Shown: in pieces, positions 1-12,562 of the stretch
Layout of the letters: every line of letters starts with the position of its first letter
How positions within the stretch are numbered: position 1 is the stretch's first letter
Source: Azolla caroliniana
Lineage: Eukaryota > Polypodiophyta
DNA: 64,000 nt
Assembly (NCBI GenBank): GCA_043228905.1
Contig: JBHGNT010000010.1
Coordinates: 15,562,001-15,626,000 of the forward strand
Direction of reading: 5' to 3'
Position numbers and translations under genes: made by a program
Notes under the pieces: generated by a model
Seen by the model: only the letters and a program-made list of their open reading frames with translations
What the model was told of the DNA's origin: nothing
Databases searched by the model: none

Positions 1-2340
1 GGGCCATTATATACCCATATTCGACATATACATACACCAAACAAAATAATGTGATACCAAAAAGCAAAGAATCAAGAAATCACAAAAGTTTCATGTGGCA
101 TGATGAATGAGTGAAAGCAATGTACTTAGGATTTTATTTATTTATTTTTAGCTTCGGATTGTGGTTTACTCAATGCAATCCTAATCGCGGAAGCACACAT
201 GACCTTGATTCCACATGAACAAACCTTCACACATTTTGTCCTCGTGTGTTTGTTTAGGTCAATGGGATTCATTGGATATTACAACATGGAAAGGCATCAA
301 GAAATTTGTCAAATATGGCAACATCCAACTATGCCATATCTACTAGAGATCATCGACAAGAAGGCTTTACATTTGTGAGAGGTAAAGCCTTCTTGATCAC
401 TTTGACTTTGTCAAGATTCATAACAATATGTCTCCTCAATGATATCTTAAATGTGCGTTTGGCGACATTCAGGTCTTGTATCGAGTGGAGTAAATGGTTG
501 TTTGGGAAAACTTGCGTAAATACATATATGAAAGGTTCAAAGATTTCGATGATACTCTTTCTGGAACATGGTCTGAATGGTCATTTATCAAAACAACATG
601 ACCATGGCCACCAACACACCCTTTTTGGTGACAGGTCAAGGATCCTCCATTGATCACAAGTTTACTTCCTCTATATTTAATTTCCTACACTCATTAAGAC
701 ACCCGTGTGACTTGGGATCCAACACATTTAGTCATGCTTTGGTATGTTTGGCAATGACGTCACTACTCAGCATGAGTTCGGCAAAAGAGTTGGCCACTTT
801 GCAAGGGCTAATTTGTGGGTTTGTTGGTGGGGTAACATGGTGAGCAAGTGCTGAAATTGGGTCTCCACTTGATGCGTCTCAATCTTAAATTGGGGTGTTT
901 GGACCAAGTATGCTTGGTTATCCCTACCCACCATGCCATCTAGGCACATGTTGATTCTTGTAGTGTGCCACGGAAAAAGAGAGCACTCAGTGTTGCCAAT
1001 CATGTTTGACTTTGCCCACGTTCTGCACCAAGGGATGATCTATGAGGAGTTGTGGCTAGTAGGCATTAGACTTGGTCAAGCGACAGATGACCAAAACAAA
1101 AACCTGGACTAGGTTTCTATGGGCATGGACTACCATATCTTTGATTAGGCCAAGTGGTTCTGTGAGCAAAATTTTTCCACGCAAATGCGGAGAAGGGAAA
1201 CATCGGTAGGCATGCTCTCGTTGATGGTATTGGCACTGGATTCATTGTTGATGACAGCTCCCGACATGTCAAATGCATTGATACAAAGGGTCAAAATCGG
1301 GGAGTGTTGCTTGTCCAAGTTAACCGGAGAGCTGGTGGTGGGTGAGGTTCGTGAAGACCACCCCACACGGTCGGACACTTCATTTGTGGCAGTCCTAATG
1401 TGGTCGAGAGACAGGGTGACACCCATCAAGCTCTAGTTTAGTTGTGTACGAAAACCAAGCAATATATAAGGCATAGTAGACTATTACGAGGGAGTGTCAT
1501 CTCATTGCCTTGGAAGGTGAGCCAAATGTCATTTGGCACTATTGGAGGAGCCTGACAAAGTTCAATAATGTGGTACTTAACAACAACATTGTTGACGTCC
1601 ATGCAAGAAAGCCTTGTTGATGTTGGTCTCTTGGACCCATGTTTGGGTTTGATGTCATACACTCCTTTTGAATAGCACAATGTTGTGGCTCATTGTCTAT
1701 TGTCTAATGTGTACATGTAGCTAGAAATTGGCAACAATGGCCCTAATGATGTTTGTAGCCGAGAATTTTCCTTTGGTGTCGGCTTATGCAACAAACATTT
1801 ATTGTTGAAGTGGCCACACAACTGCAAATGAAGCACCATCTCTATTTGGGGGGCATGAGGTCCTAAGGTGTTGGTTGCAAATGAGGTTGCCAAGGGCCAC
1901 GTAGGGTGATGGTGTGATTGATCATCTTGAGGCAATGTTGGGTGGACGTACTAATCTATTATTGGTGAGGACGGTATTGACAATCTAATATTTGTGGTAG
2001 TTACAACAATTGCAATTGTCCTTTCGTCTCTCTTAGCTCAACGTTAGCATTGATCAGAATGATATCCTCATATTTTGCGGACATTGCATCCACCCTAACC
2101 AATGAATGATATGCTAGATTAGTGGCATACTAAATTGCTCATTGGTATCCAAGTATCTAATATGTTGTATAAAGGCAAAGAGTATGTATTATGCTTTAGC
2201 ATGTAGATGCCATGTTTTAATATACATTTTCATTAAGGTTATGAACTTTCACTATACTTGTAGGTAAAACCTTTTATTTTTTGTATGCAACATATTGGGG
2301 CACAAAACCCACTTAAAATTTAAAGGAAGCCCTTGATTGT
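1..2340. other. intergenic DNA, no gene supported
   Basis: Only short overlapping open frames on both strands (longest about 115 codons). None has a motif I recognise or a convincing splice chain. The frames at about 1145-1440 are open on both strands, which is usual for old degraded sequence. I call no gene here. Confidence 0.6.
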
Positions 2341-2475
2341 CTAGGGTTTAGGGTTTAGGGTGTGGTAGTCAAGAATAGGATCCAAGGCCATTAGGAAACC
2401 CTAAACCCTAAACCCCATGGAAAACTTGAAGTGGGTGTGGTAGTCAAGAATAGGATCCAAGGCCATTAGGAAACT
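2341..2475. repeat. inverted telomere-like repeats with a 42-bp direct repeat
   Basis: Three TTTAGGG-type units near 2343-2360 are answered by three units on the opposite strand (AAACCCT) near 2396-2414. A 42-bp segment at 2358-2399 is repeated without change at 2433-2474, a 75-bp period. The arrangement can fold as a hairpin. It may be a filler-type interstitial telomeric insertion or a local duplication of telo-box DNA. Confidence 0.75.
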
Positions 2476-3130
2476 CGAATGAAGTCATTTTAAATGGAAC
2501 ACAAATAGGAGTTGATTTGTAGGTCCTAATAAAAGGAAGTGCCCATAGTTAGAAAATCTACTAGATTTGTAGGACCCAATAGAAAGAACTGCCCCATAGA
2601 GAATCTAGTTTTGCTAATTACAAAGTTAATTTCTCTATAAATAGAAAGCAACCTTATCAAATGACAGTATTTGATTACTAATCGCGCTCTAATCAAACAA
2701 CCAACTTTCCTTAATAATAAGATTTAATTAATCATTGCTCTCCAATTAGAAAGAGAAGGAATTAGGATTATAATTAGAGAAGGCATAATGGTGAAGAAAC
2801 TCACAATGATTTTGAGTTTTTATTTACTGATTTCGAAATCGAATTAGGCAACCAAACTTTCAATCGAAGCAAGTAGAGGTACTAATTATCGGACATACAT
2901 AATCTTGGCTATCTTGTGTTTGATAATTAGTGTTCTTAATTATGGGCATTAATCCTTAATTTTCATGTGATTAGGGGCCTAAACCTTGATGAAGCATAGA
3001 TAAGTAGATTGTGAGAAATATAAGCATATGTTTTATATTTGTCATAATTCTGCTATTTCTTCCTTTCTCTACGAACCCCATCGCCTTCTCTTTCACCATC
3101 CTCTCAGAGTTTTGATCGAAACCCACATCC
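2476..3130. other. AT-rich upstream region of the hydrolase gene
   Basis: This stretch has no gene. It holds an imperfect duplication of a roughly 45-bp phrase near 2515-2560 and 2571-2615, and a TATA-like CTATAAATAG near 2634-2643. That is about 550 bp before the hydrolase start codon, so its use as that gene's promoter is uncertain. It could also be an old LTR. Confidence 0.4.
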
Positions 3131-3144
3131 GGATTATGGGAAAG

Positions 3145-3153
3145 AAACCCTAA
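3145..3153 (+). promoter_or_regulatory. telo-box (AAACCCTAA) in the putative 5' leader
   Basis: AAACCCTAA lies 33 bp before the ATG of the hydrolase gene, followed by a pyrimidine-rich leader and an 11-C run at about 3168-3178. Telo-boxes are common near plant transcription starts. The motif is seen directly; function is inference. Confidence 0.45.
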
Positions 3154-3185
3154 TTCTTCATCGCCTGCCCCCCCCCCCAAAAGAA

Positions 3186-6100
3186 ATGGATTCTCTCCAC
3201 AGAGCCTCGCCTTTCCTTACCTTCATCCAATCTCGCCTTTATGCCATCAAAATAGTTACATTTTCCTTCTTTTCCCTCATTTTATCGATCGTTTTTCTCT
3301 GCAAATCGAAGAGCTCTCATGCTTGTCCATCGCCCGTGTTCAGATCAATCCAAGAAGAAGAAGAAGAAGAAGAAGAATGCGCTGTTTCTTCACGAAAACA
3401 GAAGAAGAAGAGAAAAAAGTTGTACTTTTTATTCAGAAACAGAGCTTTTAATTCGCACAGAAGGGTTTTGGCTCATAATCTGAGGACTTTTAATAAGGAT
3501 TCTAAATTGAATGAGAGATTTTCGTCTATTTGGGAAAATCAGCTTTTTTTGAACTCTAGAAGTCAGACACTTTTCACTCAATCTTGGATTCCTTCAAATG
3601 GGAGTAATGATATGAAGTAAGTTCACTTCTTTCGATTTCTAATTACATTGTTTTTTGTTTTTATGGACATACTACATAAATGTATGTGCATACAGAGTTA
3701 TATGCATGTATCTAATTGATACACACATGTATGTATGTATTTACCTGTGTACGTATGCATGTATTTATGTATGTACACAGGTATATATGCATGTATGTAT
3801 CTAATATATGCGCACATGTGTGCATGCATGTATGTTCGCACATGCATGCATGTTCTTTGTTTTCACGTATCATATCATATAACTTGTTCCTAAAAATACG
3901 AATTTACTGAAAGGTGGTAATCCTTTGTTCAGAGAAACAATATGCAGTAATTTGTAATGCTATTATTTTTTATTATACTGTTTTCTTGTTGTATAATCTT
4001 TTGGTTGCATTGTTTTATACATTTTGTTCGTCAAATTTACGAAAAGTGTGCAAAAAGAGACAAAAGATAATAAATCCCTTCATTCAAGTTTGTTGAAATA
4101 TTTTATTAGTGTACATCCCAAATATTTGAAGGTTTATAATTGAGATATATGTTTTGTTGTTTGATTCATATTATTTTAATGTTGGGATTCTGAGATGATT
4201 GTTGTTTTTACTAAAAGGTAATAAACCTTCATCTAGATTTGTTGGGAGAAACATAATGAAGCTACTAAGTATTAATATAATATAATATTCTTTACGAGAA
4301 GTTTCAATATTTTAGAATATCTTATTTTACTTCTTTTGTTTCTTGTGTCAGTATTCGAATTTCAGATAGAAGCATGCAAGAAAATATCTACTAATTTCCC
4401 ACAGATTTTAGATTATGGTGTAATAATTTTAAATAATATGAAGGTCTAATATGCAGTTCTCTGGTTATGGTATTGTTTTTGGTATATCAGGTTGTTTGTG
4501 TTGTTTGGATATGTTGGTTTCAGAATTTACAATACAAAGTGTTGTATAGTATTTGTATAGTAATGAAGAACTTTAATATATACTAAACATGTACAAACCT
4601 TCATCTAGACTTTCTAGGAGAAAATGAAATTTGGACAATGAATAGCAATTGTTTTGATAAACGTGTGTTATTCATATTCACGTTTGATAAGAAAGGAATA
4701 AATGTGCTGTGTATGTGAATGTATTCTCAATATCAAAATTAAAAGTAAAAGCAAAATCAAATAAGAAAGGGATAATTAACATAATACCCAAGAGTAACTG
4801 TCTTTGTTTTAGACAGCTCCCAAGAACCTCTTGATATACGATGAGTAAAAGAAAAATTGTAATTCTCATAACTGGAATATGTCCAATGTGATTACCTATG
4901 AATGTATGTAAGATAAGTAGAAATGGTTGTTTCCTGAATTTTTTGTTGATAAAATTTTCAATTCTTTTGTTGATCTAATCAACAAAATGGTTAAACTTCA
5001 AGAATTTTCTTTATTGATCTAAGGTTGGTTTTCTTGTGCAGGGGGATCTTGGTACTCCTACATGGTCTAAATGAGCATAGGTATGTTGAACCTGATGCTC
5101 TGCCTTCCCTTTAGTTTTTAGATATGAATGTCTTGTTATACTTGATATTTTGGCCCCTTAAAATTTATAAAGAAGATCAAAATTCAAAAGACTTTGTAGT
5201 TTGGTAGGTATACTTGATTAACAGTCTGTCAAAATTGTTCCCAAGTATCATGTAATAATGTCTGGGTTCTTAATCGCATGAAAATTGAGGATTAAGCATA
5301 CAGTTTAGGAGAATAATATGCAACAGGGGGGTTTAGGCACATCACTTAAAATATCCTAAACTCTTGAATGTAATTTTGACAAAATAAGTTTAGGAGCATA
5401 CAGTTTAGGAGAATAATATGCAACAGGGGGGTTTAGAGTAATCATAATCAAGGATGTTATTCTAGGTCCTAGCTGAAGCTACTTATTCGCAATTAACTTT
5501 CTAATCTGGAGTAAAATTAAGAAAAGGACCTTCAAAATTTTCTCAAATACGACATGCTTTTTCTAATTAGGATCAGAGTGAGGAAATTAAGCTTCTATTA
5601 TGGCTGGTTAAGAAAAACACGCCTTCTATTTAGAGATCAATTGGTAATTAAGTCATTGTAATTAAAATGAAATCCTAATGACAATAAACGAATAATCTTC
5701 ATACCATCACAGAAACTGTGTACTTGAATATGGATCCTTGGTCATGTATAAGTAATGGTCTGTATTTATGACCTTTACAAATAAGAAAGCATAATAATCA
5801 GTAACATTAAAAAGACTTGTATTGATGTAGATCTTGATGTCCGATTGAATTGTACAATAAAATGCAGAGACATGTTTTATATTATGTACAAACATATTTA
5901 CTTAACATAATTATGTGTGAGCTAATTGCTCATTGTATAGAAATTTTTACAGAAACATAAATGGATATCTGTCAATCAATATATAAGATGTATGTATTGA
6001 CAATATTGTCTACATTCATGAGATTACGTGAGCTTTTTCAAAACCCTTAAATTTGTTCAAATCCAAAAAAATTCATTTCCTTGATTCTGGTTTTCATTTT

Positions 6101-8067
6101 TTTCTGGATTATTTCTCACATGATCTGTAATGCTGGTATAATAATAAAAAAACAGTGGTAGGTATGTCCAATTTGCTCTGCAATTGAATTCTCAAGGCTA
6201 TGGAGTCTATGCGATGGATTGGATTGGTTAGTTTCTTATTTCAATTTCTATTTGGTATATTGTATTTTCAAATTCTAGCTCCTGGGTTTATTTACACAAT
6301 CAGGATTTTAGGTACTTCATGGATAGAAAGCTTTGTGATACATTTTATTTTGTTTTCTTTTTTTCTCGTTGCCATTTTTCAATGCATTTTTGACACTAGT
6401 TTAACTTGTTTCCTGATGCCAAGGATTAATCATCATCATCATGGTCATTTAATTATAAATTATGCTTTTCTTTCATGCCAATGGACGAACCTTTTTTCCC
6501 ACCCTCATAAACTATACAAGATTATGCACATTATATAATTAACATGCATGTTGATTAGTGATTCTCGAAGAGTTGTTAATGTGAGTAAATACATAGATGT
6601 GTTTCTACTTATTTTGTTTTTCCCTAACAGGGCATGGAGGCAGTGATGGCTTACATGGTTACGTTTCATCTCTAGATCATGTTGTGGCCGATACAATAGC
6701 CTTTCTTCACTGGGTTTATGAGAAGCATCCTCGCATTCCATGTTTTCTCTTTGGTCATTCCACAGGTGGAGCGGTAGCGTTGAAGGTTGGGCATAGCTTG
6801 ATATTTCCTAATGTAATAGCTTCATATGTCATCCAATTATATTTGAAAATCCTCATTGGAATCATTAATGGTGCCATTTTTGGCAACCAAGGTAGAGATA
6901 AGAGTCTACTAAGATTCTATATTTTCGATTCTTTGGTTATAGTAGGGACAAAACATACATGCCCATAACTCTTAATAAATTACAAGAATACTCCTATAGT
7001 AGTGAGGCTTGTCCTACAAAGGTGTATTTTGGTATTGTTTGCAACTTAAGAGGTGTATTCTGGTAAACACCCAACAAGTTGGTGGTATTTTGGTGTGGAT
7101 TTTCTCTTTTCATACAATTTTGAGAATGGTGGTGAATCATCCATGCATTTGTACATGCAGGCGGCCTCTTATCCTTCAGTGGAAATGATTTTGCAAGGGA
7201 TTATTTTGACATCTCCAGCATTGCGCGTGCGGCCAACACATCCAATATTCAAGGTTCTCCATTCCATTCCTTACAAATTCACCCATCATGTTTGTATGCG
7301 AGATAGTGCAATCCTTAATCGATTGGCAATATATTAAGGAAATAACTATTTTGACCAAAGAAAGTTCTGTTAATTTTGAGACAGTTATAATCGCCAAAAC
7401 AATGCCCTGTACGTCGTTTTGGGATATTCACCAGAATGTTGGAAGTCATTTAAGACAAGTACACCCCCCTATATAGTAGTAAATGTTGTAGCACATGGGG
7501 GTATTTTGGTAAAGTCCTGTTATTAGAGGGTTTTTTCTTCTCAAAATAAAAAGGCATTCTTTATTTTATTTCTCTATCGTATAAAAGCAATTTCAGGTGA
7601 TTTTTCTTATTTTATAAAGGGTCTTCGCAAATTTTAGAATTCCTTATCATTTCTTCCAGGTTCTTGCTCCAGTGTTCTCTGTTTTGATTCCAACCCTCCA
7701 ATTCAAGGGTGCAAACAAGAGAGGTATACCAGTGTCAAGAGATCCCCAACAACTTCAAGCGAAATATTCCGATCCCCTCGTGTACACTGGGCCTCTCCGT
7801 GTACGAACGGGATTTGAGATCCTAAGAATAACTTCATATCTTCAAAGAAACCTTAAAAGCATTACCGTTCCTTTCTTAGTGATGCACGGCACTGCAGACC
7901 TAGTAACTGATCCATTTGCATCGCAAGATCTTTACTGGCATGCATCATCGGAGCACAAGAGCTTAAAACTTTATGATGGATATCTTCATGATTTGCTATT
8001 TGAACCCGAACGGGAGCAAATCACACAAGACATTATCAAATGGATGGATCATATGCTAAATGTCTAA
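3186..8067 (+). CDS. monoacylglycerol lipase / caffeoylshikimate esterase-like alpha/beta hydrolase, 6 exons
   Basis: Serine hydrolase of the plant MAGL/CSE family, which splits monoacylglycerols or related esters; the exact substrate cannot be read here. Exons: 3186-3616, 5042-5080, 6156-6226, 6631-6785, 7161-7253, 7660-8067. All introns are GT-AG and all phases fit, giving 399 codons with stop (398 aa). Oxyanion motif HGLNEH is at residues 151-156, nucleophile Ser224 is in GHSTGG, Asp343 in HGTAD and His373 in LHDLLFEPE, so the triad is complete. The family phrases FKGANKRGIPVSRDP and YSDPLVYTGP are present. The 140-residue N-terminal extension has a hydrophobic segment (about 22-40), suggesting membrane anchoring, then an eight-Glu run coded by a GAA repeat and a Lys/Arg-rich stretch. 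It resembles the long MAGLs rather than the roughly 330-residue CSE. The donors of introns 4 (GTTGGG) and 5 (GTTCTC) are weak. The start is the first ATG after a stop-containing leader. Confidence 0.9.
3716..3870. repeat. imperfect (ATGT/GCAT)n microsatellite in hydrolase intron 1
   Basis: Alternating purine-pyrimidine tetranucleotides (ATGT, GTAT, GCAT) run through intron 1. They produce a spurious Met/Cys/Val-rich open frame. It is a simple-sequence tract with no coding meaning. Confidence 0.8.
5295..5436 (+). repeat. 42-bp direct repeat, 100-bp spacing, in hydrolase intron 2
   Basis: The 42 bases at 5295-5336 recur identically at 5395-5436, an offset of exactly 100 bp. Both copies contain a GCAACAGGGGGGTTTAG phrase. 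No coding content. It looks like a recent local duplication or a remnant of a small element. Confidence 0.75.
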
Positions 8068-8665
8068 ATGGGGAAAGCAATTTGGTTTGCTTTTGAAGCT
8101 CACCTTGATTAAGCGAAAAATATTTCAAGGTAGGTAGTTCAGTTTATACACTCCATGCGTTGAAAAGGTAGCGCAAGCTCCTAACCAAAACCCCACACTT
8201 CTGACATAATTATATTTTTGAGCCATTTGGTTATATATCGGAATCATTGAAGTGTACATGGGAATTGTACAGATCCCTAAGGGAAACCAAGTGTCTAAGC
8301 ATTTTATAGGGTGTGACATTTCTCAAAGGAAAAGCGTGAGTGTCTCAATAATGTATAGGTGTGCTTGAACTATTATTTCAGTTAGTATCATGTATAGAGA
8401 GAAATTGCCTTGTAAAGAGAAATGTAATGATACTGCTGGAGCAAATGCTCCATGTTTATCCTATTAAAACAACTTGAATCTCTAAAGTGCATAGTATTAT
8501 ACAAAATTGAGGCCCTTATATAATTGGTGAGTTCCATAAAACATGGATTGAAGGATACTTCTTCATGTGTAACTAAATTATTTTCTTTAGCTATTAGTGG
8601 AATGTTGCTATTTTAGCTTTTTGAGTTACGAAAACCATATTATACTTTTGCAAAGTGTATTGTTG

Positions 8666-8670
<5 letters not shown>
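8068..8670. other. 3' region of the hydrolase gene, no further gene
   Basis: AT-rich sequence after the stop codon. No recognisable coding signal; the 3' UTR and polyadenylation site presumably lie in its first few hundred bases but I cannot fix them. Confidence 0.5.

Positions 8671-8708
<38 letters not shown>
8671..8708. repeat. (CT)19 microsatellite
   Basis: An uninterrupted CT dinucleotide run of 38 bp. It creates Ser-Leu or Arg-Glu repeat frames that are not genes. It lies at the edge of the dispersed repeat described at 8735-9060, as a GA tract does in the second copy of that repeat. Confidence 0.95.
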
Positions 8709-8711
<3 letters not shown>

Positions 8712-8734
8712 AAAACCATATTCTTCGCCAAACA

Positions 8735-9060
8735 AGGAAACCACATAGTGATACTCACTTTGATGCTAGACGAGGCATTGGAGCACAAGTGATGAGACTA
8801 GTTGACTTTGCATTTTTCCCTAAACAAGTTTCGGAGTTTGAGTATCACACTTAAATATAATGCTTAGTTTTTTAACAATGCTTCCCACACACCTTTGACA
8901 AACCCAATCCTTCCATGAATTTCTCTTACAGTCATAATGTGAACTCTCAATTGCAACACTCATTAGTAAAATTCTTGAAAATCGAGAGTCAATACTCACT
9001 TTCACATGTATTACATGAAAACATTATATTTTTGTCTCATAGGTCATCTTTGACCTCAAA
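8735..9060 (-). repeat. dispersed repeat, copy A (inverted relative to 20640-20960)
   Basis: Read on the minus strand this segment aligns by eye over about 320 bp with 20640-20960. Shared phrases include ACATGTGAAAGTGAGTA, GTTGCAATTGAGAGT, GAGAGAAATTC-type sequence and GTGTGATACT. Similarity is roughly three quarters. Both copies border GA/CT microsatellites. The class of element is unknown; no coding domain is visible. Confidence 0.7.
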
Positions 9061-10761
9061 AGATGATAATAAAATCTAGTTACCTCTCTTGATCTTGATA
9101 GCTTTGAAATTGGTTGGACATATCAAGGGTAGTTTGCAAAATGTAAAACCAAAAAATGTACTATAGAGAACTCTACGAGTGACTTGCATTAAAATGATTT
9201 CAAGTTAGTGGAGCAAATTAATGTTCAGAAATTTCTTTCAATGAGTTGACGAGAAGTTATGAGTCTTAGGATGAAACCTTCCAAGCTCCTTGTAAATCAA
9301 GTGTGTAATTCTTTTCTATATTTTAATAAGTTCAAAAACCAAGAATGACATTGGAATTGTGAATTGGAAGCCAAATTTAACCACAAATTTTGGATTATCT
9401 TTTTGACGTTTGATCTTATTAATTAGTTTGTAGTGAAGTGGTTCAAAATGCTCAAAAGTTACCGTTATATTATTTCAATATACATTCATATGAACATAGA
9501 GTAAACGTCGCATATACAATACATAGAGCTATCCTAGCGATAGTACTCAAACGATCCCCGAGTATCTAACTCTCTATGAGCAACCCAAGAAAATGAAATA
9601 TATAGATCATTAAAAGATAACACTTCTTCATCAAAAGGGTGGAAAAACATGGATATAGTTCATGTTATAAAACTTGAACCAAGGCAAAAACCTAATAGAC
9701 TTAGCGGTTCAAAGGGGTTAGGTTACAAAGTTGAAGGATGAGCTTATGAATAGAGGTTTGCCCAATTGAGTTAATATGTGCTAGTGTGGTTCGGAACAAC
9801 TCTAACATGTGTTTTGAATGGGGATATTTACTTATAGAGACATTATACTCATTTAATTTGTCACCACAAAGGGATATGTATTTGAGTAGAGAAACAATAT
9901 ACTCATCCACGTGTAACTACTCGTCTCTCCAACAAGGAAGTTTAAGAAAAAACACCTACGAAAAAGAAGATAGTGTACTTGTAATTCTTATATAATGGAA
10001 TAATAATGACTTCAAGTCTTGGTTTCGAAGTACCTCTACTCATATACAATAGTGTACTTCACATTGGGGGATGGCATCCCTTTGTTTGATGTATATTCTC
10101 CAACCTACATCTTACCAAGGTATCTACTTAAGGGATATTGTAAGGCCATTGTGCTCATTGCATGTCCTGACTTATGCCTTATCCTTTGATGGCCATTTCA
10201 ACCTTGTCCCCTCTACCATTGCCCAAACACTTTTGTTGTTCTACTAAGGCAATTGGGGTTAATACAAGAAAGGTGCAAAGAAAAATAAGTATAATTGTTA
10301 AGTCATCAAAGCTAAACCATCAAGGAAGACAAGCAATGTGGAAGCTGACAAAGGCAAGAAATATAAGTAAGCAACAAGATGGTGACATTGAAAAAGAACC
10401 ATTTTGTCTTCTAAGGAATTTCAAAAGATCCAAATTTGCATGGGAGACATTTTCAATATTGGTGGAATGTGGCAACACCAAGAAGAGGAAACATGGTCAT
10501 ACCGAAAATAGAAGGTGAAACGACATTTTCTTATTAGCTTATTCACTAAGGAAGCCATGAAATGGCAGTCAAAATTCATGCACCTCAGCTTGCTACCTAT
10601 GACGACTTCACTTAAGACCTTTCTTCAATTATACAATGTGGTGGAAAGCACAAATATTGTCAATACACCATTATGTTTATATATTTTAATAAGCGTTTTA
10701 AGTTGTGGGGACATTCAAACTCTTGAAGGGTTAAGAAGACAAACCGATTTATTGTGACATT
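9061..10761. other. intergenic DNA, no gene supported
   Basis: Short open frames at 10174-10518 and 10515-10757 overlap by four bases. They show no recognised motif, have AT-rich codon use and no splice support. I treat them as chance frames or remains of a degraded element. Confidence 0.5.
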
Positions 10762-10811
10762 TGCACTAAGCATGAGTCTAGGTACACTTGCACTAGGCAT
10801 GAGTCTAGGAC
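10762..10811 (+). repeat. 25-bp tandem duplication
   Basis: The phrase TTGCACTAAGCATGAGTCTAG is repeated directly after itself with one substitution (AAGC to AGGC). Minor local duplication. Confidence 0.7.
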
Positions 10812-10979
10812 ATGGTTATTTTGTCATTTTGTTCCAATCTTGGATAAACATTGCACACTAAGAGACCTAAACAAATGAAGGCAATTTTTTAGGTTGTAAA
10901 GCCTAATTTGAACCCCACACAATTAGCTATGTCTCTGCCATGGGTCATTTGTTGTTTCTGCACATGCTTATGTTACATC

Positions 10980-11504
10980 TAGCAATGGGCTAGGTTTCAG
11001 CTCAAACTAAACCGAACCGTTAAGCCATGGTTTAACGGTTTATTCATTCCCAAAAAATTTAATGGTTTGGTTTGGTTTGGATTTTCGATAAACGGTTCGG
11101 TTTCGGTTCTAAAACTCAGGTTTATAGGTTTTTTGGCTAGCTTTTTTTTTACCTTAATAGATTATTGATTTAATTAATTTAACTTAAATGTTTATTTTAT
11201 TTAATGGTTCAAGTAAAGTTTCTTTTATTTATTTAATAAATTTAACTTAAATGTTTATTTAATTTAATGTATTTTTGTTTATTTACATGTTTAATTAGTT
11301 TGATTTAAGTGGTTAGGTTTAAATTTTCTATTAAATGGTTCGGTTTGGTTTCAACTATTTCGTAAATGGTTTGGTTTAAATATTGAGAGTTTATAAACGG
11401 TTTGGTTTGGTTTTTGTTTTAAATAAACGGTCCGGGTTCGATTTCAATTCAGTTTCTTTGCCTTGAAACCGAAATGAAACATAACCGAACAGTGCCCATC
11501 GCTA
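10980..11504. mobile_element. non-autonomous hAT-type MITE
   Basis: The 525-bp element begins TAGCAATGGGC and ends with the inverted form of TAGCGATGGGC, so the terminal inverted repeats match at 10 of 11 bases. They resemble the hAT terminus TAGxGxTGGC. It is flanked by an 8-bp target duplication, GTTACATC (10972-10979) and GTTACATT (11505-11512), 7 of 8 matching. The interior is AT-rich with many GGTTCGGTTTGG-type phrases on one side and AACCGAAC on the other, typical of plant hAT MITEs. There is no transposase. Confidence 0.75.
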
Positions 11505-11512
11505 GTTACATT

Positions 11513-12562
11513 TCTAAAAAATGTAGCCAAGAAACAAACAAGCACGTGAGATTATCATTTCTAAAATAATGTATTACTACACTCATAAAGAATGTATATC
11601 CATGGAACATCATACATATTGTCATTTAGATGAAAAAAACAGCAGAACAAAAACTAAAGATTACAAGGTATCAAAGTGACATTTTAATCAAGCAATACAC
11701 CAAAATACATAAGAGCATTCCATGAATAAACCAAAAAAATGGCCAAAAAGGTTACCAAGTGTATGGGTAAACATGTGTAATGATTTTAAAACTTACGATG
11801 TTTATTCAAGGCAAAACAACTCATCAAGATGATAGGAAAGATAAAGCTTACCAAATAATGTATTTGAAGAGTGTAATGGGTTATTAAAAACTATGTTTTT
11901 AACACAAGGTTACCATGCTAAAAACAATAGTAATTTACCTCCATGTACAACAAATGATTCATTCAATTTTATGATCGTCTCCCTCTTGATCCTTTTACTT
12001 TTAAAATTGCTCAAAATTACCTATGATAATTTTACCTCTTAAACATTACTAAAATCCTTGAGTTCATATTATTCTCGATGTCAAGTAGATTAGATACTCG
12101 AGCTGGAAGATGTTCCTAAGAAATGTTCATAGCATCAAAGATTTCTCTCTTATGATATTCAAAAGTTTCCTGTACTCTTAAGGAGCTTCTATGAAAGGCA
12201 AAACAAGATATTATGGAGTTTGAGACAAAAATAGAGCTTCAATGATAGGCATGATTTTGTAGAAAATGTAGTAAGACAATGTTTCTTTACCAGAAGGATT
12301 GTTAATAATTTGAAACCTTTAATGCAGGGAGATTTAAGAGTTCATAAGGTAATGGACTCACATATCAAACATTTTCATTATTGATTGGCCTGTTACAAAG
12401 AGAAATTATTTTACAACAATTTTCTTGCATTATTTACATACATTCATTGCCATATTGCTCCACAACACCCATAATTGCTCATGTATTGTACGCCTAATGC
12501 ACATTCATAATTTATAATAACCCAAGGTAAGCTATGCAAACCCGAACAGAAACTTTAAGTTC
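11513..12562. other. intergenic DNA downstream of the transporter gene
   Basis: AT-rich, with no coding signal and no repeat that I could match elsewhere. It includes the 3' flank of the minus-strand transporter gene ending at 12563. Confidence 0.5.

Noticed and set aside
8597-8854. Coding frames over CT/GA tracts (also at 20806-21270 and 62295-62528)
   Set aside because: The Leu-Ser or Arg-Glu repeats come only from dinucleotide microsatellites; no domain or conserved flank.
10174-10757. A gene from the two adjacent plus-strand frames
   Set aside because: No recognised motif, no good splice sites linking them, composition like the surrounding intergenic DNA.
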